A DNA stretch of 64,000 nt from Paenibacillus periandrae (GCF_022458865.1 NZ_JAJNMU010000002.1:372001-436000); one strand, 5' to 3'; numbered from the stretch's first letter, positions 42,374-52,184 are shown. Notes: generated by a model not told the origin, from the sequence alone. Numbers and translations: made by a program.

Positions 42374-43207
42374 TTATCTTAAATCCTGTGGAGCTACCAT
42401 ATCCATATCGCTGAACTCTTGATTTTCACCAGCCATCGCCCAAATAAACGTGTAGTTATTCGTGCCGACTCCGGAATGGATCGACCAGCTTGGGGAAATA
42501 ATCGCCTGCTCGTTGCGAACAACCAGATGACGAGTTTCAGTAGGCTCTCCCATCATATGGAACACGAGACCATCTTCAGGCATATCAAAATACAAATATA
42601 CTTCCGAGCGACGGTTATGCGTGTGACAAGGCATAGTATTCCACATATTGCCCGGCTTCAACAGCGTCATCCCCATCACCAATTGGCAGCTCTGTACACC
42701 ATTCAAATGAATGTACTTGTAAATCGTACGCTCATTGGAGGAAGTAATAGAACCCAAGTGCGCAGGCTCAGCTTTGGTGATTTCGATTTTCTCGGTTGGG
42801 TAATTTTTATGGGCAGGCGTTGAATTAAAGTAGAAACGTGCCGGATTTGCGGGATCCGCGCTTTTAAAAATAACTTCCTTGTTGCCAAGACCTATGTACA
42901 GGCCATCCTTGTTGTCCAATTCATACTCTGTACCATCGACAACGACCGAGCCTTTAGGACCCACATTGATGATACCGATTTCACGGCGTTCCAGAAAATA
43001 CTCAGCACCCATGTCATGCTTGTCCGCTTCGAGCTTAATGGACTCGGATACCGGAATAGCACCACCTGTAATAAAACGGTCCACGTGGCTGTATACCATA
43101 TTCAGCTTGCCTGGAGCAAACAGCTCTTCGATCAAAAACTCACTTCTAAGTCTTGCCGTATCATACGTTTTTGTTTCCGTTGGATTCGTTGCGTAGCGAA
43201 TTTCCAT
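42374..43207 (-). CDS. kduI: 5-dehydro-4-deoxy-D-glucuronate isomerase
   Basis: A 277-residue cupin enzyme (family about 278) that isomerises 5-keto-4-deoxyuronate, the product of unsaturated uronic acids from pectin or glycosaminoglycan lyases, toward the KDG pathway. It has MEIRYATNP at the start, the zinc ligands in MPCHTHNRRSEVYLYFD and the later histidine in SWSIHSG. ATG at 43207 follows GGAGG by 12 nt; the 48 upstream codons are rejected. It lies 206 nt downstream of the second kinase gene on the same strand. No kduD, kdgK or kdgA is near. Confidence 0.93.
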   Translation of the reverse strand: MEIRYATNPTETKTYDTARLRSEFLIEELFAPGKLNMVYSHVDRFITGGAIPVSESIKLEADKHDMGAEYFLERREIGIINVGPKGSVVVDGTEYELDNKDGLYIGLGNKEVIFKSADPANPARFYFNSTPAHKNYPTEKIEITKAEPAHLGSITSSNERTIYKYIHLNGVQSCQLVMGMTLLKPGNMWNTMPCHTHNRRSEVYLYFDMPEDGLVFHMMGEPTETRHLVVRNEQAIISPSWSIHSGVGTNNYTFIWAMAGENQEFSDMDMVAPQDLR

Positions 43208-43413
43208 TGTAACAATTGCCTCCTCGAAAATAGGTACTGGATTGAGATCATTCATTGATAGCTCAATATTAAAACGTTTCATTTTCTTGTACGGACAGTT
43301 AGCCGCATACCTGTCTATGGTATCATAAATTGCTTCCTCCCGCCACAGCATCCCTACAAGCGCTTAACTCTGTCCTTGCAGCAAGGGCAATTCGAGACCT
43401 TGTCGCATCTACG

Positions 43414-45177
43414 CTAACAAGGAATACATACGGAAACAACTGTTCCAACCCCTGGCTTGCTTTGAATGCGAACCCCTTGCTTCATACCGTACGTTAGCTG
43501 AATCCGTTTATTCGTGTTGACAAGTCCGATATGCTCGCCCTCCTCGATGGCCTGCTCCTCCAATCCCAACATCTGATTGACCTCCAGCAAGCGCTCCCGG
43601 CTCATCCCGATTCCATTATCTATAACGGCGATGCGAATATAGGATTCAAATCGGTTAATTTTTATTTTGATACAGCTATAGCCCTCCTTCACTTTAATTC
43701 CGTGATAGATTGAGTTCTCGATCAACGGCTGCAGCAGCAGCTTGACAGTGCTGTACCTTCTAATATCCTCATCATCATACTCCCAAATCACATCAAACTG
43801 GTCACGGTAGCGAATTTTCTGAATCGAAATATAGTTTTTTGTATAAATAATTTCCTTTTCCAGCGTCACGATTCTTTTAGGCGTATCCAGCGCATATTTC
43901 AGCAGATCGGACAAATATTCAAGCATCTGATTCGCTTCATTCGGCTTTCCCGTCAACCCGATAACCTTCCAATAAATCGTCTCCAGCGTGTTGAACAAAA
44001 AATGCGGGTTGATCTGCGATTGCAGCGCGAGCAGTTCGGCAGCCTGAAGCTTATACTTTTTCTCGGACAGCTGCACCTGGAGGTAATTTTGCTCAATGAA
44101 ATTTTTAATAATTTTTTGCGTGATAAAATCATACTCATCAATTCCGCTCGCAGGCGAGGTAGCGGGTAGTGGAATGCCACGGTCCGCGTAATCGATAATC
44201 GTAATAATATTGCGGATATGGTTCACATTGCGCCGAGTCAAAAAGTAGGTTAAAAGCAGCCCCAGAATGAAAGACAACAGTACCAGAGAGAGTGAAAGCG
44301 TACTGAGCTGAAAAGGTATAGGCGTCAGACCTTGCCCCTGCGTGATCGAGATATATCTCCAGCCGTATTTGCTTGAGTGCAGCTGCGAGATCAGATACGC
44401 CCCCTCGTTCGTGTTTAAGGTAAAGGAGGTATCCGACAACAGAATTTCTTTCAGATCAAAAGGCTTCAATTCATCAAGCCGGCGATTTTTAAATATAACG
44501 CGGTTATTCCCGTCCACCACCAAAATGTGCTGATCTGGATATGTTACAATATTTTCCAGTAATTTCTCGATATAATTGGTATAAATATTCAATACAATGA
44601 CGCCGTTGGGCTCATTTTGTACGGTAGAAAACAGGTTTTTATAAACGGTTGTCACCGGAATCGGCGCTTCAAACGAATAACGCTGAATTTCCCTCGGCTC
44701 CGTCCAGACGTCGGTTTTGTTCTGATTATTATTAAAGCTGTCCTTCCACGATACGTCATGAAATTCGCTGAAATTGGTCAAGCCTACGCCGTTGGCAAGG
44801 AATTGATTGTGATCATTATTCACGTACACATAGATTGATTCTATAAAAGGCTTGGCCGTAACCGGAGCATTAATATAATTTTGCGATATTTTCATCAGCC
44901 TCAGATTTTCAAGCGTCAAGGTTTGTGTCTGCAGAATGTCCTCCAGCCTGTACAGAACCTCCGGATTGCCAAGACTGATGCTGAGCGAATCGATTTCATT
45001 AAAAATCAGTTCAATGTTGCGGTCGATCTGGTTGAACAAATTCAGATTATTTTTGTTGGTTTCCCCTTGAATATACCGCTCGGTAATAACAATAGAAAGC
45101 GTACCCAGGATCAGAATCGGAATCAGCAGCGGGACAAGAAACAGCAGCAAGTTTTTCAAAAAAAACTTTTTTCTCAT
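43414..45177 (-). CDS. YesM-type sensor histidine kinase
   Basis: A 587-residue membrane kinase. TM1 is at about residues 8-30, then an extracellular dCache-like sensor, TM2 near 293-315 (LSLSLVLLSFILGLLLTYFL), and a His_kinase domain with phosphoacceptor H392 in QINPHFLFNTLETIYW. The ATPase boxes are LIENSIYHGI, DNGIGMS and HIGLVNTNKRI. It follows its regulator gene with 2 nt between stop and start. It should sense the oligosaccharide handled by the divergent importer and sulfatase genes. Confidence 0.9.
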   Translation of the reverse strand: MRKKFFLKNLLLFLVPLLIPILILGTLSIVITERYIQGETNKNNLNLFNQIDRNIELIFNEIDSLSISLGNPEVLYRLEDILQTQTLTLENLRLMKISQNYINAPVTAKPFIESIYVYVNNDHNQFLANGVGLTNFSEFHDVSWKDSFNNNQNKTDVWTEPREIQRYSFEAPIPVTTVYKNLFSTVQNEPNGVIVLNIYTNYIEKLLENIVTYPDQHILVVDGNNRVIFKNRRLDELKPFDLKEILLSDTSFTLNTNEGAYLISQLHSSKYGWRYISITQGQGLTPIPFQLSTLSLSLVLLSFILGLLLTYFLTRRNVNHIRNIITIIDYADRGIPLPATSPASGIDEYDFITQKIIKNFIEQNYLQVQLSEKKYKLQAAELLALQSQINPHFLFNTLETIYWKVIGLTGKPNEANQMLEYLSDLLKYALDTPKRIVTLEKEIIYTKNYISIQKIRYRDQFDVIWEYDDEDIRRYSTVKLLLQPLIENSIYHGIKVKEGYSCIKIKINRFESYIRIAVIDNGIGMSRERLLEVNQMLGLEEQAIEEGEHIGLVNTNKRIQLTYGMKQGVRIQSKPGVGTVVSVCIPC

Positions 45178-45179
45178 TG

Positions 45180-45935
45180 CTAGCCTCTTTCATCTTCACG
45201 GCTGTTTCTGAATTCACGCGGATTCATGCCAAAGTGCTTTTTAAAGGTGCGGGTAAAGTTTTTGGCGTGGCTGTAACCGACCATTTCGCTGATTTCATAC
45301 GTCTTGTAACGAATATCCTTCAACAGCTCGGCAGCCTTGCTCATCTTTACCTCTGCCACATAATCGGAAAAGTTTTGCCCGGTTTTTTCCTTGAAATAAC
45401 GGCTGACATAATAAGAATTCATTCTGACGAGCGACGCGGCCTCCTCCAGTGTTGCATGCTTGTAGTTCTGCTCTACATAGGTGCGGATCGCTGCGATAAC
45501 TTTTTCGTTAAACGTGCTGTTGTCATCATGGCCATGTCTGCCATGCTGCTCCTCGTCCGCCTTGTCGAGCTCCTGCTTCAGCTTCGAAAAATGCTCATAC
45601 AGCTCATTATATTTGGTCGGCTTAACGATATAGCCCTTGATATCATAGGATAACGCCTGCTTGGCATATTCAAAATCCTTGTAGCCGCTTAACAGCGTAA
45701 TTTTGATTTTACTTTGACGGCTGTGCAGCTCCTGCGCTAATTCAAGTCCGGTCATGACCGGCATGCGGATATCACACAGCAGCATATCAACGGCGTGGGC
45801 ATCTATATAAGTTAAAGCTTTTTTTCCATTGTCAAAGACGCCTACGACATCAAAGCCAATCTCATTCCATGGAAAATATTGCGTTAGCCCGTTCCTGATC
45901 TCCACCTCGTCATCGACCAATACCAGCTTGTACAT
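45180..45935 (-). CDS. YesN-type response regulator with AraC DNA-binding domain
   Basis: A 251-residue regulator, shorter than the 520-residue one in the first cassette because the middle domain is missing. The receiver has D8-D9 and phosphoacceptor D55 (LLCDIRMP) and the lysine of YIVKPTKY. The AraC domain spans about 150-245 (TLEEAASLVRMNSYYVSRYFKE, then ISEMVGYSHAKNFTRTFKKHF). ATG at 45935 follows GGGGG; 18 upstream codons of the open frame are rejected. It is divergent from the binding-protein gene it should activate. Confidence 0.9.
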   Translation of the reverse strand: MYKLVLVDDEVEIRNGLTQYFPWNEIGFDVVGVFDNGKKALTYIDAHAVDMLLCDIRMPVMTGLELAQELHSRQSKIKITLLSGYKDFEYAKQALSYDIKGYIVKPTKYNELYEHFSKLKQELDKADEEQHGRHGHDDNSTFNEKVIAAIRTYVEQNYKHATLEEAASLVRMNSYYVSRYFKEKTGQNFSDYVAEVKMSKAAELLKDIRYKTYEISEMVGYSHAKNFTRTFKKHFGMNPREFRNSREDERG

Positions 45936-45988
45936 CGGTTGAAAACCCCCTGTTTTAACAAAAATACGCCTTAAAAATGATAAGCGCA

Positions 45989-46031
45989 AATAATGATACC
46001 TTTTCGTCCAAATATGTGAATAATGATACCT
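45989..46031 (+). promoter_or_regulatory. Direct repeat, candidate operator for the AraC-type response regulator
   Basis: AATAATGATACCT occurs at 45989-46001 and again at 46019-46031, 30 bp apart (about three helical turns), in the divergent intergenic region about 50 bp upstream of a TATACT element and 80 bp upstream of the binding-protein start. Confidence 0.45.
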
Positions 46032-46113
46032 AAAACAAATCTGTATGCCTTTTCATTCTAGTGCATTGGCTTTATATTTTATACTATTAAATGATAATCA
46101 AGGGGGATTAATT

Positions 46114-47427
46114 TTGAAACACACGATGAAATGGATTCAAATGGTATGCATTTGCTCCTTGCTGTTTGTCGTATTTACAGGCTGCAGCTCAGGTGGCGGA
46201 GGAACCGCTTCACAGGCAGAAGGAGGCGTAAAGCCGGCAGGCAAGGTATCGCTTCGCTTTGCATGGTGGGGCTCCGAGGGCCGACATAAAGCGATACTGG
46301 AAGCAATCAGCTTGTATATGAGCAAAAATCCGAATGTGACGATTGAAGCCGAGTATGGCGGCTTTGACGGTTATTATCAAAAGCTGGTCACACAGTTCGC
46401 CGGCGGTACCGCACCCGATCTAACACCGCTGTCGTTTGACTGGATCGATGAAATTGCCGTTAAAGGCGATCTGGTACTGGATTTGAATACGCAGAAGGAC
46501 AATCTGAATCTCAGTGCCTTCAACAGCGATTTCCTTAACAAATATGTCGTGTTTAATAACAAAATGGTCGGACTTCCGATGGGGATCAACGGCATGGTTA
46601 CGGCGTACAACAAGGAATTTTTCAAAAAATTCAATATTCCCGAGGATACCAAGTGGGATTGGGATAAGCTTCATGAATACGGTAAAAAGGTGCATCAGCA
46701 GGATGCTAATGCTTACCTGCTCTCGATGCTGGACGTCCGCGGGTTCCTGCAGCCTTATGTGAAGCAAAAAACCGGGAAGCAGTGGATCAATACGGATAAA
46801 ACACTCGGCTTTGACCAGGCTGCTCTGGCGGAAGCGCTGACGTACTACAAGAAGCTGTTGGATGACGGTGTTTTGCAGCCTGTGGCAGAAAGCAGCCTGT
46901 ACCCGGAAATCACACAAAATATTACGTGGCAAAAAGGCAACATCGGGATTGCATTCGGCCTGTCTTCGACCATTACGAAGCTGAAATCGTTTATCCCGCA
47001 AATCGACGTCAGTATGTATCCAGTTCCGCAAAATGCCAAGGATTCAGGTGTGTTAGTTAACCCGAGTAATCCACTGGCGATTAACAAAAGCAGCAAATTC
47101 CCGGAAGAAGCCGCCAAGTTCGCTGGCTGGCTGTTGACCGACCCGGAAGCAGCACTGATTCTTCGTGATACCTACAGTATTCCGGCTGTCGAGAAAAATT
47201 CGCAGGCGCTCGTCGAGAAGCAGCTGGTTGATCCAACTGTAGCCAAAGCGGTCAAGATCGCGCTTGAAAAGCCGGGCGAACCGCTCAACGGAATCAGCAG
47301 CAATCAGGAGCTGATCAAGCTCGTGGAGGATTATATGCAGCAGGTCGCGTTCGGACGTACACCCCCGGATGCTGCAGCTCAGGAAATCATCAAAAGGCTG
47401 AACGATAAATTAAAAGCGATTAAATAA
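46114..47427 (+). CDS. ABC transporter sugar-binding lipoprotein (CUT1)
   Basis: A 437-residue family 1 solute-binding lipoprotein. Its signal peptide ends in the lipobox FTGC and is followed by a Ser/Gly linker. The mature protein opens VSLRFAWWGSEGRHKAILE and has NVTIEAEYGGFDGYYQKLVTQFAGGTAPDL, typical of oligosaccharide binders. TTG 46114 is chosen because AAGGGGGA lies 6 nt upstream; ATG 46126 is an alternative. The gene is divergent from its regulator. A hairpin separates it from the permease genes, and no ATPase gene is present. Confidence 0.9.
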   Translation: MKHTMKWIQMVCICSLLFVVFTGCSSGGGGTASQAEGGVKPAGKVSLRFAWWGSEGRHKAILEAISLYMSKNPNVTIEAEYGGFDGYYQKLVTQFAGGTAPDLTPLSFDWIDEIAVKGDLVLDLNTQKDNLNLSAFNSDFLNKYVVFNNKMVGLPMGINGMVTAYNKEFFKKFNIPEDTKWDWDKLHEYGKKVHQQDANAYLLSMLDVRGFLQPYVKQKTGKQWINTDKTLGFDQAALAEALTYYKKLLDDGVLQPVAESSLYPEITQNITWQKGNIGIAFGLSSTITKLKSFIPQIDVSMYPVPQNAKDSGVLVNPSNPLAINKSSKFPEEAAKFAGWLLTDPEAALILRDTYSIPAVEKNSQALVEKQLVDPTVAKAVKIALEKPGEPLNGISSNQELIKLVEDYMQQVAFGRTPPDAAAQEIIKRLNDKLKAIK

Positions 47428-47479
47428 CAGGCTTGGACAGATCAAATCGAATGGGATGACTTCGGGGTAGCCTCGAAAC

Positions 47480-47511
47480 AACGGGAGGAGCGGCAGGCTG
47501 CACCTCCCGTT
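47480..47511 (+). terminator. Intercistronic hairpin after the binding-protein gene
   Basis: AACGGGAGG and CCTCCCGTT form a 9-bp stem followed by TTGTCGTCTT. The weak T-tract suggests partial termination or mRNA protection rather than a full stop. Confidence 0.55.
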
Positions 47512-47547
47512 TGTCGTCTTATGTCGAATACAGACAGGAGTGGACTT

Positions 47548-48438
47548 ATGGGAACACTGAGCAAAAAGTATGTCGGCTTGTTATATATCAGCCCCTGGCT
47601 TATAGGGTTTATCATCCTGACGCTTTACCCCTTCTTCGCATCATTGTATTACTCTTTCACGGACTATAACATGATCCGACCGCCAAGCTTCGTCGGCTTC
47701 ACTAACTATATTGACATTTTTACGAACGACCGTGATTTCTATAAATCGTTATGGGTCACCTTTCTCTACGTCCTGATGGCTGTTCCCGCCAAGCTGGCCT
47801 TCGCACTGCTGGTTGCGATTATTTTGAACAGATCGATGAAAGGTATCGGCATATTCCGTACCGTCTATTACCTTCCCTCTATTCTTGGCGGCAGTATTGC
47901 TGTATCCGTCCTGTGGAAATTTCTGTTTATGCGCGAAGGGCTGGTCAATCAGCTGATGTCGTACTTATCGATACCTCCCATCGACTGGCTGGGTGACCCC
48001 AAGCTGGCTTTGTTCACCATAACGCTGCTTCCAGTCTGGGAATTTGGTTCCTCGATGGTATTGTTCCTGGCAGGCCTGAAGCAGGTTCCAAAGGAATTAT
48101 ATGAAGCTGCCAAGGTCGATGGAGCCTCCAAAGCTCGTACCTTCTTCAGCGTGACACTGCCGCTGCTGACACCGATCATATTATTCAATCTGATTATGCA
48201 GACGATTGGAGCCTTCCAGCAGTTTACGGCGGCTTTCGTCATTACAGGCGGAGGTCCGGTAAAATCGACTTATTTGTATGGACTGATGCTGTACGATAAC
48301 GCATTTCACTATTTTAAAATGGGTTATGCCTCCGCCCTGTCCTGGATCTTGTTCATTATTATTATGACATTCACGTTTATTTTGCTGAAAACGTCCAACC
48401 GCTGGACGCATTATGAAGACGGGGGCGATGATAAATGA
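47548..48438 (+). CDS. ABC sugar permease, MalF/UgpA type
   Basis: A 296-residue permease with six membrane helices, an opening LLYISPWLIGFIILTLYPFF, and the ATPase-docking EAA loop EAAKVDGASKARTFFSVTLPLL near residue 190. ATG at 47548 has AGGAG 8 nt upstream; the frame's earlier ATG at 47521 has no site. The downstream permease overlaps by 4 nt. Confidence 0.9.
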   Translation: MGTLSKKYVGLLYISPWLIGFIILTLYPFFASLYYSFTDYNMIRPPSFVGFTNYIDIFTNDRDFYKSLWVTFLYVLMAVPAKLAFALLVAIILNRSMKGIGIFRTVYYLPSILGGSIAVSVLWKFLFMREGLVNQLMSYLSIPPIDWLGDPKLALFTITLLPVWEFGSSMVLFLAGLKQVPKELYEAAKVDGASKARTFFSVTLPLLTPIILFNLIMQTIGAFQQFTAAFVITGGGPVKSTYLYGLMLYDNAFHYFKMGYASALSWILFIIIMTFTFILLKTSNRWTHYEDGGDDK

Positions 48439-49268
48439 CACGTCAAAACAACCTCTGGACCATAATTCTCCTGTCGTTATTTGGACTGCTTTTTATTTAC
48501 CCACTGCTGTGGCTCGTATTCGCTTCATTCAAACCGAATCAGGAGGTATTCTCCACGGTTGGGCTGCTTCCCTCGACATTTGTCTGGGATTCCTACAGCA
48601 AGGGCTGGACCGGAATTGGCAAAAACAGCTTCAGCACATTTTTCACCAATACGTTCATTATGGTCGTTCCAGTCGTGATCCTCACCGCGGTATCCAGCAC
48701 CATCGTCGCCTACGGGTTTGCCCGCTTTAAATTTCCACTCAAAAAGCTGCTGTTCGGGCTGATGATGTCCACGCTGATGCTGCCTGATGCCGTTATTATG
48801 ATACCGCGTTATATTTTATTCAAAAATTTCGGCTGGCTGAATACGTATTTGCCCTTTTATGTACCTGCCCTGCTGGCCGTTCACGCGTTTTTCGTCTACC
48901 TACTGATCCAGTTTTTCCGTGGGATTCCCCGCGATCTCGATGAAGCCGCCTTCATTGATGGCTGTGGCTCCTTCCGAATTTTGACACGGGTGCTCGTGCC
49001 GTTAGCGAAGCCCGCGCTGTTCTCAGTATGCATTTTCCAATTTATCTGGACCTGGAATGAGTTCTTTAATGCCCTGATTTATATCAACAGTGTGTCCAAG
49101 TTTACGGTCGCACTCGGACTGCGGATGGTGCTGGATAACGAAGGGGCCGTCCACTGGAATCAGGTTATGGCGATGTCCGTCGTTACGATTCTTCCCTGCG
49201 TGATCGTCTTCTTTATCGCTCAAAAGCATTTTGTCGATGGAATTTCCACAACCGGATTGAAAGGTTAA
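48435..49268 (+). CDS. ABC sugar permease, MalG/UgpE type
   Basis: A 277-residue permease with six helices, EAA loop DEAAFIDGCGSFRILTRVLVPL near residues 172-193 and the C-terminal DGISTTGLKG typical of CUT1 systems. It is translationally coupled to the preceding permease. The sulfatase gene follows 50 nt later, so import and desulfation are probably one operon. Confidence 0.9.
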   Translation: MTRQNNLWTIILLSLFGLLFIYPLLWLVFASFKPNQEVFSTVGLLPSTFVWDSYSKGWTGIGKNSFSTFFTNTFIMVVPVVILTAVSSTIVAYGFARFKFPLKKLLFGLMMSTLMLPDAVIMIPRYILFKNFGWLNTYLPFYVPALLAVHAFFVYLLIQFFRGIPRDLDEAAFIDGCGSFRILTRVLVPLAKPALFSVCIFQFIWTWNEFFNALIYINSVSKFTVALGLRMVLDNEGAVHWNQVMAMSVVTILPCVIVFFIAQKHFVDGISTTGLKG

Positions 49269-49318
49269 CGTTTTGAGCTTAACATGGATATTAGATATGA
49301 ACTGATAAGGAGTGATTG

Positions 49319-50695
49319 ATGATGCGCAATTCCGCAAAGCCACAGCGCAAGCAGCCCAATGTCATCGTGTTTTTTACCGACCAGCAGCGCTGGGATACGA
49401 CCGGTGTTCATGGAAATCCGCTCGGACTGACCCCGAATTTCGATCAGATGGCCCGTCAGGGAACCCATCTGGAGCATGCCTTCACCTGCCAGCCGGTCTG
49501 CGGACCGGCGCGTTCATGCCTGCAAACCGGCTTGTACGCCACCGAAACGGGCTGCTACCGGAACGGCATCCCGCTCCCGCAGGAACTGCCTACGCTTGCT
49601 GGCTATTTTAACGAAGCCGGTTACGACACTGGCTACATCGGCAAATGGCATCTCGCCGTAACCCGTGACCAGCCGGTGCCTGAGCATCTGCGCGGCGGTT
49701 ATCAATATTGGCTTGCTGCCGATGCCCTGGAGCACACCTCAGATGCTTATGAAACCTTGCTCTACGACAATGATTGCCAGCCCGTCAAGCTGCCAGGCTA
49801 TCGCGTCGATGCATTAACCGATGCAGCCATCCGCTATATCGACGACCGCAAGGACAAGCCCTTCTTCCTGTTTCTCTCGTACCTGGAGCCGCATCATCAG
49901 AATCACCGCGACGACTATCCGGCACCTGATGTGTACAGGGATATGTATACTTCACGGTGGGTACCGCCCGATCTGGCTGCGCTCGGCGGAACCGCCCATC
50001 AGCATCTGGGCGGCTACTATGGAATGGTCAAACGGCTTGATGAGGCGCTTGGCAGGGTGAGGGATGCGCTGCGCAGCTTACATCTGACCGAAGATACGAT
50101 CATTTTGTTCACGTCCGACCACGGCTCGCATTTCAAGACGCGTAATGCCGAGTACAAGCGTTCCTGCCATGAGAGCTCCATCCGTGTTCCCAGTGCCTTG
50201 TACGGCTCACAATTCACAGGCGGTGGCAGCGTAAGAGAGCTTGTCAGTCTTGTCGATTTCGTACCTACGCTGCTGGATGCAGCAGGTATCGAGGTTCCCG
50301 GCCATATGCAAGGAAGATCCGTCGTTCCGCTGCTGAATGATCGTCACGCCGAATGGCCCTCTGAAGTATTCGTGCAAATCAGCGAGTCGCAAACAGCGCG
50401 GGCGATCCGTACACAGCGCTGGAAGTACAGCGTCACTTCCGCAATCAAAAGCGATCCGGTCCTTACCGCTTCCTCTGACCGGTATGTCGAGGAGTTTCTG
50501 TATGACCTCTACGCGGACCCGTACGAGCTGACCAATCTGGCCGGAATGGAATCCCATCGCAAGGTTGCTGATCAGCTTCGTGAAACGTTGATCCGCCGTA
50601 TGGTCGAAGCCGGAGAATCGGCACCGCAAATTGATGCTGCTCCTGCTGCAGCGTATGGGCAGCGAAAAGTACGTGAATATGAAATATTCGAGTAA
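49319..50695 (+). CDS. Type I sulfatase (Cys-type, formylglycine-dependent)
   Basis: A 459-residue alkaline-phosphatase-fold sulfatase without a signal peptide, hence cytosolic. C61 of CGPARSCLQTG fits C-x-P-x-R-x4-T/L-G; this cysteine would be oxidised to formylglycine by a maturase that is not in the window. Metal ligands are suggested by FTDQQRWD near the start and FTSDHGSHF. The GKWHL motif and DLYADPYELTNLA C-terminal segment are also typical. AAGGAG lies 6 nt before ATG 49319; ATG 49322 is equally possible. It should remove sulfate esters from imported oligosaccharides; the sugar is unknown. Confidence 0.9.
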   Translation: MMRNSAKPQRKQPNVIVFFTDQQRWDTTGVHGNPLGLTPNFDQMARQGTHLEHAFTCQPVCGPARSCLQTGLYATETGCYRNGIPLPQELPTLAGYFNEAGYDTGYIGKWHLAVTRDQPVPEHLRGGYQYWLAADALEHTSDAYETLLYDNDCQPVKLPGYRVDALTDAAIRYIDDRKDKPFFLFLSYLEPHHQNHRDDYPAPDVYRDMYTSRWVPPDLAALGGTAHQHLGGYYGMVKRLDEALGRVRDALRSLHLTEDTIILFTSDHGSHFKTRNAEYKRSCHESSIRVPSALYGSQFTGGGSVRELVSLVDFVPTLLDAAGIEVPGHMQGRSVVPLLNDRHAEWPSEVFVQISESQTARAIRTQRWKYSVTSAIKSDPVLTASSDRYVEEFLYDLYADPYELTNLAGMESHRKVADQLRETLIRRMVEAGESAPQIDAAPAAAYGQRKVREYEIFE

Positions 50696-50839
50696 GAACT
50701 GCAGTTCTTTTGAACCTGCAAGTGTATAGATTCAAACTCAAGCCTTCAAATCAAACCGTGACTCATCGTCCTTAAAATGGTATAATGTTGCCGAACTAAT
50801 CAGGCAACTCCATATGGAAGACGGAAGGATGAAATTTCA

Positions 50840-52147
50840 ATGAACCCTCTTGCTCAACAGCTCAACAATACGATTGCGAATGAAAATACGCATGTGTATG
50901 AAATGCTTTCGAATCTCGGAAAAGAAATCTATTTTCCAAAGGTAGGCATTTTGAGCCAATCTGCTGAAGCCAAGGTAAAAGCTACAACCTTTAATGCCAC
51001 AATCGGAACCGCTCTTGAAAACGGGAAGCCGATGCATCTCAAGGTTATTCAGGATACATTATCCGCATACAATCCGAAGGATCTTTATGAGTACGCACCT
51101 CCAGCTGGTAAGCCAGAGCTGCGTACCGCATGGCGTAAAAAAATGCTTGAAGAGAACCCTTCCTTATCCGATAAAGGCCTGGGCAACCCGGTCGTTACCA
51201 ATGCACTGACTCATGGTTTAAGCATTGTCGCTGATTTGTTTACCGAGGCTGGCGATACGGTCATCATTCCCGATAAAAATTGGGAGAACTACGAGCTGAC
51301 CTTCGGCATTCGCCGTGGTGCCCAAATCTTGAACTACCCATTATACAACAGTGAGCGCCGCTTTAATGCAGAGGGCTTGCGTGAAGCTTTACTTTCCCAA
51401 AAGGATAAAGGCAAAGCGGTCGTGCTATTGAACTTCCCGAACAACCCAACAGGCTATACGCCAGGTGCCGAGGAAGGCAAGCAAATCGTCGCTGTCATCA
51501 AGGAAGCTGCGGAAGCCGGGATCAATGTTGTAGCTGTTACGGATGATGCTTACTTCGGTCTATTCTTTGAAGATTCAATGCAGGAATCGTTGGCTGGTCA
51601 ACTGGCTGGTCTGCATCCTCGTGTACTATCGATCAAGATTGATGGTGCGACCAAGGAAGAATTCGTCTGGGGCTTCCGTGTAGGGTTCATCACCTATGCC
51701 GGACTGAGCGATCCTATGCTGGCTGCGTTGGAGCAAAAAACACTCGGGATCATCCGTGCTACAATTTCCAGCGGACCGCATCCATCCCAAACCTTCGTTC
51801 TGCATGCTTTGAATGCTCCTGAATTTAAAGAACAAAAGCAGGAAAAAGCCGCCATCATGAAAGGCCGCGCTAACAAGGTGAAAAGCATTCTCGACACAGG
51901 CAAATATGATGAGAGCTGGGACTATTACCCGTTCAACTCCGGCTACTTTATGTGCCTTAAGCTGAAAACCGTCGATGCCGAAACGCTTCGTGTTCACCTG
52001 CTGAACGAATACGGGATTGGCACGATTGCTCTGGGTGAAACCGACCTGCGTGTTGCTTTCTCGTGCATCGAGGAAGTTAACCTGGAAGAGCTGTTTGACT
52101 CCATCTTCCGCGGCGTACAGGATTTAGAAAAAGCAGCTGCCAAGTAA
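50840..52147 (+). CDS. Class I/II PLP-dependent aminotransferase
   Basis: A 435-residue fold-type I enzyme. VVLLNFPNNPTGYTPG is the classical substrate/cofactor loop, VVAVTDDAYFGLFF holds the PLP-contacting Asp and Tyr, and the Schiff-base lysine is in SIKIDGATKEEFVWGFRVGF. Family length is somewhat above the aspartate aminotransferase average. GGAAGG precedes ATG 50840. It is monocistronic. The amino donor cannot be inferred; an aromatic or branched-chain type role is possible but unproven. Confidence 0.82.
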   Translation: MNPLAQQLNNTIANENTHVYEMLSNLGKEIYFPKVGILSQSAEAKVKATTFNATIGTALENGKPMHLKVIQDTLSAYNPKDLYEYAPPAGKPELRTAWRKKMLEENPSLSDKGLGNPVVTNALTHGLSIVADLFTEAGDTVIIPDKNWENYELTFGIRRGAQILNYPLYNSERRFNAEGLREALLSQKDKGKAVVLLNFPNNPTGYTPGAEEGKQIVAVIKEAAEAGINVVAVTDDAYFGLFFEDSMQESLAGQLAGLHPRVLSIKIDGATKEEFVWGFRVGFITYAGLSDPMLAALEQKTLGIIRATISSGPHPSQTFVLHALNAPEFKEQKQEKAAIMKGRANKVKSILDTGKYDESWDYYPFNSGYFMCLKLKTVDAETLRVHLLNEYGIGTIALGETDLRVAFSCIEEVNLEELFDSIFRGVQDLEKAAAK

Positions 52148-52184
52148 ACATGTTCACGTAGATCGAACAAGTAATATAGGTTTA

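Noticed and set aside
43355..43368. TACAAGCGCTTAAC as a CcpA (cre) site upstream of kduI
   Set aside because: Only the AAGCGCTT core is palindromic and the outer positions differ from the cre consensus, so it cannot be separated from chance.
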